This document shows positions 54,155 to 64,000 of a stretch of 64,000 nucleotides of DNA, piece by piece (positions within the stretch are counted from its first letter, which is position 1; each line of letters opens with the position of its first letter). This DNA is from Terramyces sp. JEL0728 (taxonomy: Eukaryota > Chytridiomycota > Chytridiomycetes > Rhizophydiales > Terramycetaceae), in NCBI GenBank assembly GCA_027603945.1, contig JADIIU010000031.1:62001-126000 (forward strand), in the 5' to 3' direction. A program made the position numbers and the translations under genes. The notes beneath the pieces are model-generated. The model was given only the letters and a program-made list of their open reading frames with translations, did no database searches and was not told the DNA's origin.

Positions 54155-54661
54155 TACTTTTTGCATTCGTACAAAATAGTTGGCTCTGGGATGGTTGCCA
54201 AGCTGCCTTGAGATACTATTGATCAGCCTGGATTCGGGATTCGCCTTCATAGAACCAAAGTCCCATGAAAAAAGTCTTTTAAAGAATCAACATCGTAAAT
54301 TAACCACCTCAACATTCGGCATGGACATTTTTAAATGGATATTTGATTTGCAGTAGTATTTTATATCTTTGGATCCATTGAAAGTAAAATAAGGCTCATC
54401 TTTATCCCTATGATGAACGCGAAATGGGCCAGGTATTTCTCTTTTGGGAAAAATCAAGGATCTTTGCATTTAAAATTCAAACACAAAGTAAAATAAGAGG
54501 GATATTGCTGGATTCAATCAAGGATTGGATGTTGAGATTATATTGTACCATGCCAAGTTGTCCCTGGGTTTACTTTGGAGTGCCATAGATGGTTACATCC
54601 CTGTCACTTTCGGAACCTGGGAACCTGATTCACGACTATAAATAATGGTGCCATAACTGAG
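54155..54661. other. 507-bp intergenic region, with a 60-codon - strand frame
   Basis: An ATG-started frame of 60 codons runs on the - strand from 54469 to 54287 (MQRSLIFPKREIPGPFRVHH at its start). It has no recognised homologs and no clear promoter, so I do not call it a gene. A TATA-like element for the next gene lies at 54637-54644. Confidence 0.4.
54637..54644 (+). promoter_or_regulatory. TATA box of membrane protein gene 1
   Basis: TATAAATA 25 bp upstream of the first ATG (54662). All three membrane-protein paralogs have such an element 25-55 bp before their ATG, which is not obvious at most housekeeping genes here. Confidence 0.45.
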
Positions 54662-56484
54662 ATGACTGCAATGAACTCTGAAAAGCCAGTCCTACCAAAC
54701 GACCAAATTCATTATCAGCCAGGTGCAATGAAGAATATGGAACCTTTGGATCCGAATAAAAGGGGCGAGCCAAATCACACCGATGAAAACAATGAAGTAG
54801 ATAGACGCTCGTTTTTCGTCAAAGCACTGCCATCTCTATTAGGGATTCTACTATGCGCAATAGTCACTTTTGCCTCTTATTTGGTTCTCCCTGGAGACAC
54901 TGACAATCTAACAAAGATACAACAGGAATTTGCCGAAGGAAATGTTAAACTAGGACAGTGGAATATAAGTGTTCACAGTCTTGTCGCTGCCATTGTTACC
55001 ATTCAAGGAATGCTGCTGGGGTTAGCAGTAACCATTGCGGTAGAGATCAATTAACGATAGACTCCTTTATTGACGTGGTATTACATTACAAAATTCGGCG
55101 TGCCATATACATTTCTTGATTCTTCAAAAAGCATTGTTGGTAACTTGCAAACTTTGAAAAATGGTGATTTCAAGCCGTACGTGTTTGTCTCGATAATCTA
55201 CATTGTCGCTACCATTTTCAGAAGTACTGATAACATTGCACTCTCTTCATTCATCTCTCACCGAGATATCTATGAGCCAGGACTGGTCCCTGTGATTAAT
55301 GTCGCCAACATTTACGATTTTGATTTTTACCGGTCAATTATCACCAGTAATCCCGCGCATGAAGGTAGCGATTCGGTCTACAGGGAAGGTTCTCAGCCAT
55401 TCCATTCTGCGGTTGGCGCAATTTCCAATGGGTATTCGATTGCCGACGCATCAACAACGAGTGGATCAACCATGCTCACATGTAAGGAAAACGATTGCTC
55501 TGCCGAAATTACTATATTTGCCGACTACAATATGACTTGTGACCAGTTGGACGTCAAACCCATTAATTCCAGCAAAATCCAATCAAGGGTTTACGGAATT
55601 TTCGGCGAAGGGCCAGAACTAGATGATGGTAGCCGGGTGTACTACAGAATAGGAGCGCAATCGACCGTTCGTATTGACAACAACTATACAAACCCACAAA
55701 CCGCAGCAGAAGTCAAGTGTACCATCTTTTCTGCAAAAACTACAAGAATGGAAGATAGCAAATATGGCACTTGGGAAAAAGATGTGCTTAGTGTGTACAG
55801 TGTGCCAACTGAAAGTAACACAACTGCTTTTGGTGGCTACGACGTCCTTTCGCCTTACAACACTTCAGTTCCATACACTGGGGCAGATTTTCCAATTGCA
55901 GATCCGTCAGATATAACTAAAACGCCATTGCCATACTATTTCATGGGTTCCTTCTCTCTAATGTTGCAAAGGAGTGCAACAGGGGTGTGTGACTATGATT
56001 CTGCCAAAAGGTACTCTTGAATAACCGTAGAGTGGACAAGTGTGGAGATAATGGAAACTTTCTATTCGATTTTCCATTCGAACTCAATCACGATTCGGAT
56101 GATATCCAAAATATCATGATGGGAATCACAGAAAAGTACTACCAAAACATGTACATGTTGCGATTTGATCACAATATTTCCAAATCAGTTTTAGTTGACG
56201 GGTACAATTACTACGACGCTGTAGTTACCAACAAAGTTTCAATGATGACTGTGATAGGAGTTTTCAATTTGTTTAGCATATCTATCTTGATTGCTGCAAT
56301 CGTTGTTATTTCTTTAGTGCACATTCCAATCAAACTTGGTGTATTGCAACTATCCATCCTATCCTACCGTTCGAAATTGTTTGAAGGGGAACAGTTTTCA
56401 AGTGAACAGCAATTAAGAGAAAAGTTTGTGGTTAAGGTTGTGGAACACGATGGAATGTTTTGGCTCCAGCGACAGGACAGATAA
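54662..56484 (+). CDS. four-pass membrane protein with large ectodomain, paralog 1
   Basis: Exons 54662-55039, 55061-56010 and 56031-56484 give 593 residues. Layout: polar N-terminus (about 50), TM1 (LLGILLCAIVTFASYLVLPG), TM2 (SLVAAIVTIQGMLLGLAVTI), TM3 (PYVFVSIIYIVATIF, near 170), an ectodomain of about 320 residues with N-glycosylation sites and paired cysteines, TM4 (FNLFSISILIAAIVVISLVH) and a 60-residue cytosolic tail. Conserved ectodomain blocks shared with paralogs 2 and 3: EGSQPFHSAVGAISNGYS, YGIFGEGPELDDGS followed by RVYYRIG, and PLPYYFMGSFSLMLQRSA. No family recognised. Four membrane passes with both ends inside put the loop outside the cell. Confidence 0.8.
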
Positions 56485-56860
56485 ATATAGAAATTCAAAC
56501 TTGGATTTTGCATCTTTAATCCCTTACCAAACCTGGTATCAACGGGTTGAACAGAGGATTCGCCCTTAGATTGAGTAAATATATTTGAGCCTCTTGGCCG
56601 ACGAAAAATTCGGGAATTTCTTTTGCTGGACCAATACAGAAAAACTCGAGACCCAATTTAAATTTTTCAGCAGTAGCTTGTCAATGATTAGGCTACGACA
56701 AGGATTTTATCTACCAGAATATATCAATGACCACCCGTGAATGTACACCGGTACAGATAATATGAATTTGCAATTTCGGATCAAGTTTCGAAACGGCCAT
56801 CTCACAAGTATATAAAGGATCAGATCTCCACTAAAAGCAAAGAGAAAATCAATTCGCAGT
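56485..56860. other. 376-bp intergenic region
   Basis: Between paralogs 1 and 2. It carries only the TATA element at 56809-56817. Confidence 0.4.
56809..56817 (+). promoter_or_regulatory. TATA box of membrane protein gene 2
   Basis: TATATAAAG 44 bp upstream of the ATG at 56861, in a position comparable to the elements of the two neighbouring paralogs. Confidence 0.5.
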
Positions 56861-58851
56861 ATGAATAACAGTGGCGTTTACCAGAGCCAATATCCACCAG
56901 ACCAGGTGAACAATTCATGGCAAAGTTCATCTCCCCAAGTACCAGAACCATCCCATTCGCAATCTAGTATACACGGCTCCATTCAAATCTCAGATTACGA
57001 CCCGCAAGCGGCAAAGCAAAGGATCCATAGTATCCTCAATGACAACCCGACTCAAGAAGCACAATATCAAGCAACTGCCATGTTAAAAAACATGGAGCCT
57101 TTGGATCCAGTCAAGAGAGATCCGGGCTACAACTTTAAGGACAAAATCAAGGAAAATAACGAGGTGGATAGACGTCCATTTATAGTAAAAGCCCTCCCTG
57201 CTTTGCTCGGTATCTTGCTATGCCTACTTGTCACCTTGGTATCTTACTTTATATTGCCTGGTATGGACACAGACAATCTTTCCACCTTGCAACTTCATCT
57301 TGCTGAAGGCAGAGCAAAAATTGGCAGTTGGGTTATTTCAATTCATAGCGTTGTCGCTGCTATAGTCACAATCCAAGGAATGCTGTTAGGGCTGGCTGTA
57401 ACCATTGCGGTAGAGATCAATTAACGATAGACTCCGTTGCTGACTTGGTATTATATCACTAGAATTGGGGTTCCTTACACTTTTATTGATTCATCCAGAA
57501 GCATAGTCGGAAATTTGCATACACTCCAAACTGCTGATTTCAAGCCGTATGTCTTTGTATCAATCATTTATTTGGTTGCAACAGTATTTCGGAGTTCAGA
57601 CAACATTGCTCTCTCTTCATTTATAACTGAAAAAGAGGTATTAGAAGCGGGACAAGTGCCGACCATCAATAATACTAATATGTACGACCACGGGTTCTAT
57701 GATTCAATAGCAACTGAAGATGATAAACATGTTGGAAGTGATTTTGTTTTCAGAGAAGGATCGCAGCCGTTCCATGCTGCTGTGGGTTCAGTCTCCAATG
57801 GCTATTCAAGATCGGATATTCGAGATGGCACAGGATCTTATTTTCTAGTTTGCCCCCCTGATTCCAGGTTCTGTTCTGGCAGAGTTACTGTTTATGCTGA
57901 TTATAACATAACCTGTACCTCGTCAAATACAGAGCTGGGAAATAAAACTACGGTTACTTCAAATGCATATGGTATTTTTGGAAAAGGGCCGTTGTTGGGT
58001 GACGGCAGGCAGGTTTATTACCGCATTGGAGTGGAATGGATAGTCAGAATTGACAATTTGGATCAAAACACCTCGTTCAAGGTTGTTTGTACAATGTTTT
58101 CAGCAAAGACTGAACGCGATGAAGACAGTTTATATGGAACAATAGGCAAAAATGTTTTAAACGTCTACAGTATCCCCAACACTCACCGTACAACTTCAGC
58201 ATTTGCCGACCGCAAAGTTCTGCTGCCATATGATACCCCAATACCGTATACTGGCGAGGATTTTCCAATAGCAGATCCTACAGACGAAACAAGGACCCCG
58301 CTACCATACTATTTCATGGGAATCTATTCATTGATGGTGCAAAGAAGTGCTGTTGGATTATGCGACTATTCTGCAGGAAAAAAGTAATTCATACTTAACA
58401 TAGAATTGATAGGTGCGGCGATAATAGAAATTTCTTGTTTGATTTTCCTTTTGAACCTTACCATAATGCTGCAGAAATCCAATACATTATTGGGAATATC
58501 ACTGAAAAGTTCTATCAGAACATGTACCTGCTCAGATTTGACCAGGATGCCACTGTACTAATTGATGGTATAAACTACTATCAAGGCACAGTAACAAACA
58601 AAGTGCCAATGATGGCCGTAATAACAGCGTTCAACCTTTTCAGCATTGGAATTCTAGCTGCTGCAATCACAGTTATAGCGACTGTGCAAATTCCTTTGAA
58701 GTTGGGAGTCTTACAACTCTCTATCCTTTCATATCGCTCCAGATTATTTGAAGGCGAACAGTTCTCGAGTGAAGAGCAGCTGAAGGAGAGGTTCGTGGTT
58801 AAAGTTGTGGAACACGAAGGGATCTTTTGGCTTAAACGCCAGGACAGATAA
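56861..58851 (+). CDS. four-pass membrane protein with large ectodomain, paralog 2
   Basis: Exons 56861-57409, 57431-58383 and 58404-58851 give 649 residues. Same topology and intron positions as paralog 1, with a longer Gln/Ser/Pro-rich cytosolic start (about 105 residues before TM1). MEPLDPVKRD just before TM1 matches MEPLDPNKRG of paralog 1. EGSQPFHAAVGSVSNGYS, YGIFGKGPLLGDG and TPLPYYFMGIYSLMVQRSA are the conserved blocks. The tail FEGEQFSSEEQLKERFVVKV is nearly the same as in paralog 1. The first intron and flanking bases are identical to paralog 1 over 38 bp. The closest pair in the island is 1 and 2. Confidence 0.8.
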
Positions 58852-59036
58852 ATATACAAGAATTAACATTATTGATCTTGAAATAAATTGAAAAGTGAGC
58901 TCGTCAGATTGTGTGCGATACGATAGCCGCGTGTGTTACCAGATTGATTGTTGATATAAAAACACTTTATTATTGTATTTCCTGTCACAAGATTAGCTGT
59001 GGATCAAGAAAGCAAAACGCGTGATTGACATTTGCC

Positions 59037-59044
59037 TATATAAG
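59037..59044 (+). promoter_or_regulatory. TATA box of membrane protein gene 3
   Basis: TATATAAG 36 bp upstream of the ATG at 59080. Confidence 0.5.
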
Positions 59045-59079
59045 GAAGTGTTAAAACGAGCTTTCAAATAGTTAATCTT

Positions 59080-60969
59080 ATGGATTATCAGTCCTCAAGT
59101 AGCAATTCGACAAATATTTATCCTCGTATAATTGAATCGCGTACTGACAGTTCTTTATCAAACCAAACTCGATCTACGCAATATCCCCACGGTAAGGACT
59201 TTGGAAACAATACAATAGAGCGTATCAAGAACAATAATGAAGTCGATAAACGCTCGTTTTTGCAAAAATCTTTAAATTCAATCGCCATGATACTATTATC
59301 TATACTGTTGGTGCTCTTTTGTTATATTGTAATTCCGGGAGTAGGTGAAAATCTACGTGATACCCAATTGGCAATTGCTTCAAGCAGTTTGAAAATAGGT
59401 AGCTGGACTATTTCCACGCATGGCGTTATTGCTTTGGTTGTTACTTTACAGGGAATGCTGTTGGGTGCAACGATATCTATCGCGGTAATTCAAACTAATG
59501 ACAGATACCATTGCTGACCTGGTACTATTTTATCAAATTTGGTGTTCCAATGAAATTTGTAGATTTATCACGGACAACTTATGGAAATGTAAAGGCATTC
59601 AATATTAGAGGGAAACAGTTCAGACCATATCTTTTTATTTCATTTATATTTATTGCCGCAACGCTGTTCGTAAGCTGTGATAATGTTGCGTTATCGTCGT
59701 TTATCGTCGAGAGCGACTTTGAACTATTTGATAGAGTACCAGCAATCAATACAACACAAATGAAAGATACGGGGTTCTATAATGCGACTATTACAAACGA
59801 TATTACAAAGAAGGGGTTTGACGTTGTCTTGCGCGCTGGATCGCAGCCATTTCATGCTGCAATTGGGTCAATTTCAAATGGGTATACACATGATGATGTC
59901 CTCGATTCTGGTGGCAGCCCGTCCAATTTCTTAATGTGCGATACTGACAAAGAGTGTTTTGCCAATATCACAGTGTATGCTGATTACTACACAGAGTGCA
60001 CTCAAATGTCAGTCGATTATAACCCAGGAACTAATGGTATATCATCTAGTACTTATGGGATATTTGGAAAAGGACCACAAATATCTGAGGGACAGGTATA
60101 CTACAGAATTGGGAATAAATGGATTACTAGAATTGATAATGAAGAAGAGCAAGAATCAGTTGGAGTTCAATGCATAACGTTTGCTGCTAAATCCATGAGA
60201 TATGAATCTAGCATTAACGGGACTATTAGCAGAGCTATACTCAAAGTGTATGATATTCCAATTAATGATTCTTATTCTAATTTACCTGTTGATCCACAGG
60301 CTATCGATCCGTATGATACAAAAATACCGTACCAAGGAAAAGATTTCCCAATTGCAGATCCAGATGATAATGCGCGAACACCTCTCCCATACTACATAGT
60401 TGGATCTCTCTCACTGATGTTACAAAGAGCAGGTGATGGAAATTGTGCCTACACAGGCAATAGGTAACATTTAAAACTAAAATAGTCTTGGAACATGTGC
60501 AAATGTGGATAGTACCGCCAACAGTAGAGCGGGAAACTTTTTGTTTGATTTTCCATTTGAACTAGATGACTCTGTGGATGATTTGGAGCAAAAGATGCAG
60601 GATATAATTGAGTATTATTATCAATACCTCTACCAATTTCGATTTGATCATAGCACTACAGTTTTGGTTGATGGATCCAGTAGCATTACCATAACATCTA
60701 CAAACAAAGCGCCATTAATGACAATAATCATAGCAATGAATGCATTTACTGTGGGAGTGTTGATCGCATCAATTTACGTTATTGCATCTGTAAAAATCCC
60801 AATCGAACTTGGTGTTTTGCAGTTGGCAATTCTCTCTTATCGATCGCGGTTGTTTGAAGGACTTGAATATTCGAGCGAGGGAGAACTTGCAGATAATTTC
60901 ATTGTCAAAGTGGTAGAGTATGAAGGAATCTTTTGGTTTCAAAGGATAGAAAAAGAACTCGAGCAATAA
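59080..60969 (+). CDS. four-pass membrane protein with large ectodomain, paralog 3
   Basis: Exons 59080-59484, 59505-60463 and 60486-60969 give 615 residues. Intron positions and phases match paralogs 1 and 2, but the introns differ in sequence (20 and 22 nt). N-terminus short and Ser/Asn-rich; NNEVDKRSFLQK before TM1 matches NNEVDRRSFFVK. Ectodomain blocks: AGSQPFHAAIGSISNGY, YGIFGKGPQISEG, TPLPYYIVGSLSLMLQRAG. The segment after intron 2 is longer than in the others (LGTCANVDSTANSRAGN). The most diverged of the three. C-terminal tail ends KELEQ. Confidence 0.8.
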
Positions 60970-61075
60970 AGTAATTTGGCCGTTGCATTAGTTCCCGTGT
61001 TTCATTCGAGTAGGCTCAAACAGTTGGAGCCAATTCAGATAAAAAAAGGGAGAAAATTCTTGTAAAATTATTACT

Positions 61076-61741
61076 ATGTTGTTTACTTTGCTAGTGTCCT
61101 CAGTGCTTGCTGATTCCTTGACTATCCCTTGCAATTCAGTCTTGTCAACCCAGAAAGCCATTATTGTCACCAACTGTGGACAATACTTGGATTTGAACTC
61201 GCTCTCATCCAACACCATTGCTACAATCGCCAGTCAAACCTCACCGCAATTGTCTGATATTTGCAGTTCTCAATGCTTGCAAGCAGTAAAAAGTCTAACT
61301 ACAGCTTTTGACAACTGCACCGCACAAATCGCAGATGTATCTACAGGAGTTACGGTTGGCCAGCTAGTTGGCTATGCTAATATTGCTCAAGCAGGTTTAT
61401 GTGCCAAAGACCCAAACACAAACAAGTATTGTATCCAGTCCCAAGTAACAACAATTGCTCCAATTATTGCAGGAAAGAATGCGACTAATGCTTTGAGTGC
61501 AGCACTAGGAAACAAACAAGCACTCTGCAACAATTGTACTAATGCAGAAATAGCAGCTGTGATTGCTATCCCTCTCAGTTCATTGGATACATCCCTTGCC
61601 ACACCAATCAGAAATGGGTTTGATCAAATTGCATCGCTTTGCCAGTTTACTATTGGCGCACCTCTAGCAACGGCAAAGAGCGCGGCATCGTCAACCGATT
61701 TCATCCACTCGCTGTTAGGTGCAATGCTATTGTTTATTTAA
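61076..61741 (+). CDS. ten-cysteine secreted protein with GPI-like tail, member B
   Basis: Intronless, 221 residues. Signal peptide MLFTLLVSSVLADS. Shared domain: IPCNSVLSTQKAIIV, TNCGQYLDLNSLSS, DICSSQCLQAV, DNCTAQ, AGLCAKD, NKYCIQSQ, ALCNNCTNAEIAAVIAIPLS and SLCQF, giving the ten family cysteines. Three N-glycosylation sites (NCT, NAT, NCT). The end is small residues followed by a hydrophobic stretch (SSTDFIHSLLGAMLLFI), which fits a GPI signal. The domain may fold with five disulfides. Function unknown. Confidence 0.8.
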   Translation: MLFTLLVSSVLADSLTIPCNSVLSTQKAIIVTNCGQYLDLNSLSSNTIATIASQTSPQLSDICSSQCLQAVKSLTTAFDNCTAQIADVSTGVTVGQLVGYANIAQAGLCAKDPNTNKYCIQSQVTTIAPIIAGKNATNALSAALGNKQALCNNCTNAEIAAVIAIPLSSLDTSLATPIRNGFDQIASLCQFTIGAPLATAKSAASSTDFIHSLLGAMLLFI

Positions 61742-61827
61742 TATATTTTCTATTGGTGTTTCATGATTGCCTCAACCAGCCCATCAACGCCTCCATGGTA
61801 TAACTTTTGTATCCTACCTTGATCAAT

Positions 61828-62478
61828 ATGTTTTTATTCTTTCAAATGGTAGCAGCTGAACCTTTGACAGGGCACTGCCAAACATACCTGTCAAATCAGA
61901 AAACGTCCATCTTGACAAACTGCGGCGGGTCGTTGGATTTAAACGTTATATCTGGGTTTGGTCCCCAGTATCTAATCAAGCAAGTTGCTGATAATTTGGC
62001 GACTGTTTGTCAACAGCCATGTGCAGATGCAATCAACAACTTTCAACAATTAGGAAACTGTTCCACTAACGTTGCTGATACTGCTTCGGGGTACACAATT
62101 GGCCAATTAGCGGCTGTAGCTATTATTGCACAAACGAGTGCTTGCGTTCAGTACAATGACGAATTCTGTCTTACAAATCAAGTAGCAGAATTGCCAGACA
62201 AACCATTGAACGAAACTGCAAGGTACTTTTTGTCAAACAAGACTATTGCGTGCACTAATTGTACATTGAAGCAAATCCAGGCTGTTGATGCGTTACCATT
62301 GGCAAACATGGATGCCGCCATAGCTGGCCCGGTTTATCAAATTTCCAAATCTGTTGTCGATTTCTGTGGGTTTGCCAACATTCAAACAGGCAATTCGACC
62401 ACCCCTTCCAAGAGCAGCGCAGTTGGGATTAAAGCTTCTGCAATCCTTTCTGCTTTCCTGTTCTTGCAAGTTATTTAG
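61828..62478 (+). CDS. ten-cysteine secreted protein with GPI-like tail, member C
   Basis: Intronless, 216 residues from the ATG at 61828, which places a signal peptide (MFLFFQMVAAEP) at the start. Ten cysteines at the family positions (GHCQTYLSNQKTSIL, TNCGGSLDLNVIS, TVCQQPCADAI, GNCSTN, SACVQ, EFCLTNQ, IACTNCTLKQIQAVDALPL, DFCGF). Ser/Thr-rich linker, then a hydrophobic tail (ASAILSAFLFLQVI). Begins 87 bp after member B. Confidence 0.8.
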   Translation: MFLFFQMVAAEPLTGHCQTYLSNQKTSILTNCGGSLDLNVISGFGPQYLIKQVADNLATVCQQPCADAINNFQQLGNCSTNVADTASGYTIGQLAAVAIIAQTSACVQYNDEFCLTNQVAELPDKPLNETARYFLSNKTIACTNCTLKQIQAVDALPLANMDAAIAGPVYQISKSVVDFCGFANIQTGNSTTPSKSSAVGIKASAILSAFLFLQVI

Positions 62479-62637
62479 AATAAATTATTGGTGTTTTGAG
62501 CTATCAAGTATCTGTTGGAACAACTATGCGAGATTGTTAACGAGAAGGAATATAATTATCGAGCATCGCAAGATAAACTTTTGTGATTCCGTCTTTTTTT
62601 CAAGGGATCGCTTTAAAAACTTGTCCAATTTACAAGA

Positions 62638-63295
62638 ATGCTCTTCCTGCCAGTTGTCCTTTCAAAACCACTCGACGTCGAATGCAGCGCATTCCTCAAC
62701 CAGAACAAACAGTTGATTGACAATGCATGCGGACAGTACATGGACCTGAATTCAATTTCAACCAACGGAGTTCAAACGCTATTCACTCAAATTTCTGGCA
62801 ACTTGAATACAATTTGCACTGCGCAGTGTCAAACCGCAGTGCAAACCTTTGTTGCTTCAGTTTCACCAACTTGTGCTGAGGAACTTGGCGATACGTCAAG
62901 TCTAATGACAGTCTCGCAAATAGCTGGTAAGCATTATTAATGTAGCAAAAACTAGTATAATCAGAGCTGGCGCATGTGTATCGCAAAACGGCAACTACTG
63001 TCTAATCAGTCAAAAACCTACATTCTTGGGCCAAATTTCAAGTTCGTTAAATACTACTCTTGCAGTGCAAAATTTGTTTAACCAAAAATCACTTGTTTGC
63101 ACTGATTGTGTTGCGATGCAGATTACCAACATCTCTGCCATTCCATTATCAAGCTTGGATCAAACTGTTGCTGGGCCAGTGCAAACTGAAATTAATTCGC
63201 TTATCCAGTATTGTAATTGGCAGCCGCAGAAGACTGCCAATTCTGGAATGAGTAGTTTTTCGTTGTTGTGGATCCTTGCTCTATTCTTTGTTTAA
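62638..63295 (+). CDS. ten-cysteine secreted protein with GPI-like tail, member D
   Basis: Exons 62638-62926 and 62946-63295 across a 19-nt intron give 212 residues. Signal peptide MLFLPVVLSKP. Domain: VECSAFLNQNKQLIDNACGQ, YMDLNSISTN, TICTAQCQTAV, PTCAEE, GACVSQ, NYCLISQ, LVCTDCVAMQITNISAIPLS and QYCNW, again ten cysteines. The hydrophobic end SLLWILALFFV fits GPI attachment. Members B and C have no intron, while A has two at other positions, so introns were gained or lost within the family. Confidence 0.8.
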
Positions 63296-64000
63296 CCAGT
63301 AATACATTTATGGAAATACTATTTTTGCTGAGGGACATTTATGAAATAATTGTTTTCTTTTTGGGAAACATAAAGCACCTGCAAATGATAATCTAGGCGC
63401 AGTAGGTTGACAGCTCGCGCTACTAACAAAATTACTTGCATCTATGATGCTACCACAGTGCCATTCGTTTATATCCATTCTGACTCTGTCAATCAACTAA
63501 AGTGGCAATGCATGAATGAACAACCGGAACTTTTTCTGCCGTGATTGGCACTGCCATTTATGCTACTGTTAATTGCTTCACAAATGGATTGCCATTTTTA
63601 CCCTAAAAAGCATCAATGAAATGCTCTGAATATCAAGCAAACGCTGGCTTTCAAAGTTGGCCGTACACGGGCAAGAAAAGAACATATGTATCTTGCATAA
63701 CCCACCGGTTTCCGGAAAGCATCTCTGCTGCTACTTTTTTTCAAAATTCCCGCAAACTAACCATGTGCTTTTCTCCAGTATTACAAAAATGGTAAACCAT
63801 CAATTGCAATCTAACGATCACAGGTTTGGCTCCAATAGAAACAAGCATCCGTCGAGAATGGTTCCGACGGCTAGCACTGTGCACTTGTCTTCTAGACTGT
63901 AGTTTAATTATTGGGTTGCATTACACGTTTGGCCCAAAATGGCAAAAGGTCTCCGACGGTCAGGGGCCGTGCATGGATCCCATATTATTTATTGAACGAA
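63296..64000. other. right end of window, nothing recognised
   Basis: 705 bp without a supported gene. An open frame at 63657-63902 lacks an early ATG and shows no protein-like pattern. No repeats or RNA genes seen. Confidence 0.4.

Noticed and set aside
54287..54469. 60-codon ATG-started - strand frame
   Set aside because: Single short frame with no homology I can recognise; kept only as a note in the intergenic entry.
63657..63902. Open frame at the right end of the window
   Set aside because: No early ATG, no protein-like pattern and no recognisable introns or neighbours supporting it.

Overview
The window is a stretch of nuclear DNA from a compact, gene-dense, A+T-leaning eukaryote, most likely an early-diverging (zoosporic) fungus or a close relative. 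Fungal signs are a very large Rim15/Cek1-type kinase joining PAS, kinase and response-regulator domains, an RSC9-type ARID/zinc-finger protein, PEX22, and Snz/Sno-type vitamin B6 synthesis. Flagellate signs are an ODAD4/TTC25 outer-dynein-arm docking protein and a TPH-domain axonemal-type coiled-coil protein. Several genes more familiar from animals (TMEM214, TMEM242, DALRD3, AIG1, HSPA12-like Hsp70s) point the same way. I cannot name the species. Standard stop codons are used.

The most striking global property is the introns. I could place about 90 by joining reading frames across GT...AG gaps, and almost all are 18-22 nt long, with a TAAT or TAAC-like branch sequence a few bases before the AG. 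A few exceptions are informative: two GC-AG introns, one apparent non-AG acceptor, a 40-nt intron that looks like two 20-nt introns back to back, and three of 46-62 nt. Intergenic DNA is equally compressed. Two divergent start codons lie 8 bp apart, two convergent stops lie 6 bp apart, and in at least 13 genes the AATAAA hexamer overlaps the stop codon.

Layout. 1-15.8 kb holds housekeeping and flagellar genes: TBC RabGAP, TMEM214-like, TPH protein, Dabb protein, DALRD3-like, CAMK-like kinase, Y14, XPNPEP3/ICP55, ALA dehydratase and nucleolin/NSR1. 16-26 kb holds two divergent AIG1-like membrane proteins around a CYTH triphosphatase, then an SLC45-type transporter, an HSPA12-like Hsp70, RanBP1, PEX22, a tetraspanin and thymidylate synthase. 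26-34.8 kb holds a PYPGQ-rich protein, an HtrA protease, two tandem small membrane-anchored proteins, RSC9, a FAM173-like methyltransferase, a claudin-like protein and an SH3 protein. 35-52.6 kb holds eIF5B, TMEM242-like, ODAD4, PNGase A, PdxT/Sno, PSF1, a second HSPA12-like Hsp70, MTAP and the Rim15-like kinase.

53.2-63.3 kb is an accessory, surface-protein island. It has four paralogous secreted proteins with a ten-cysteine domain and GPI-like tail, one on the left and three in tandem on the right. Between them are three tandem paralogous four-pass membrane proteins with a large predicted ectodomain. I recognise neither family. All seven genes are on the + strand. This island is the best candidate for an undescribed system, plausibly cell-surface or host/cell-contact proteins, though that function is inference.
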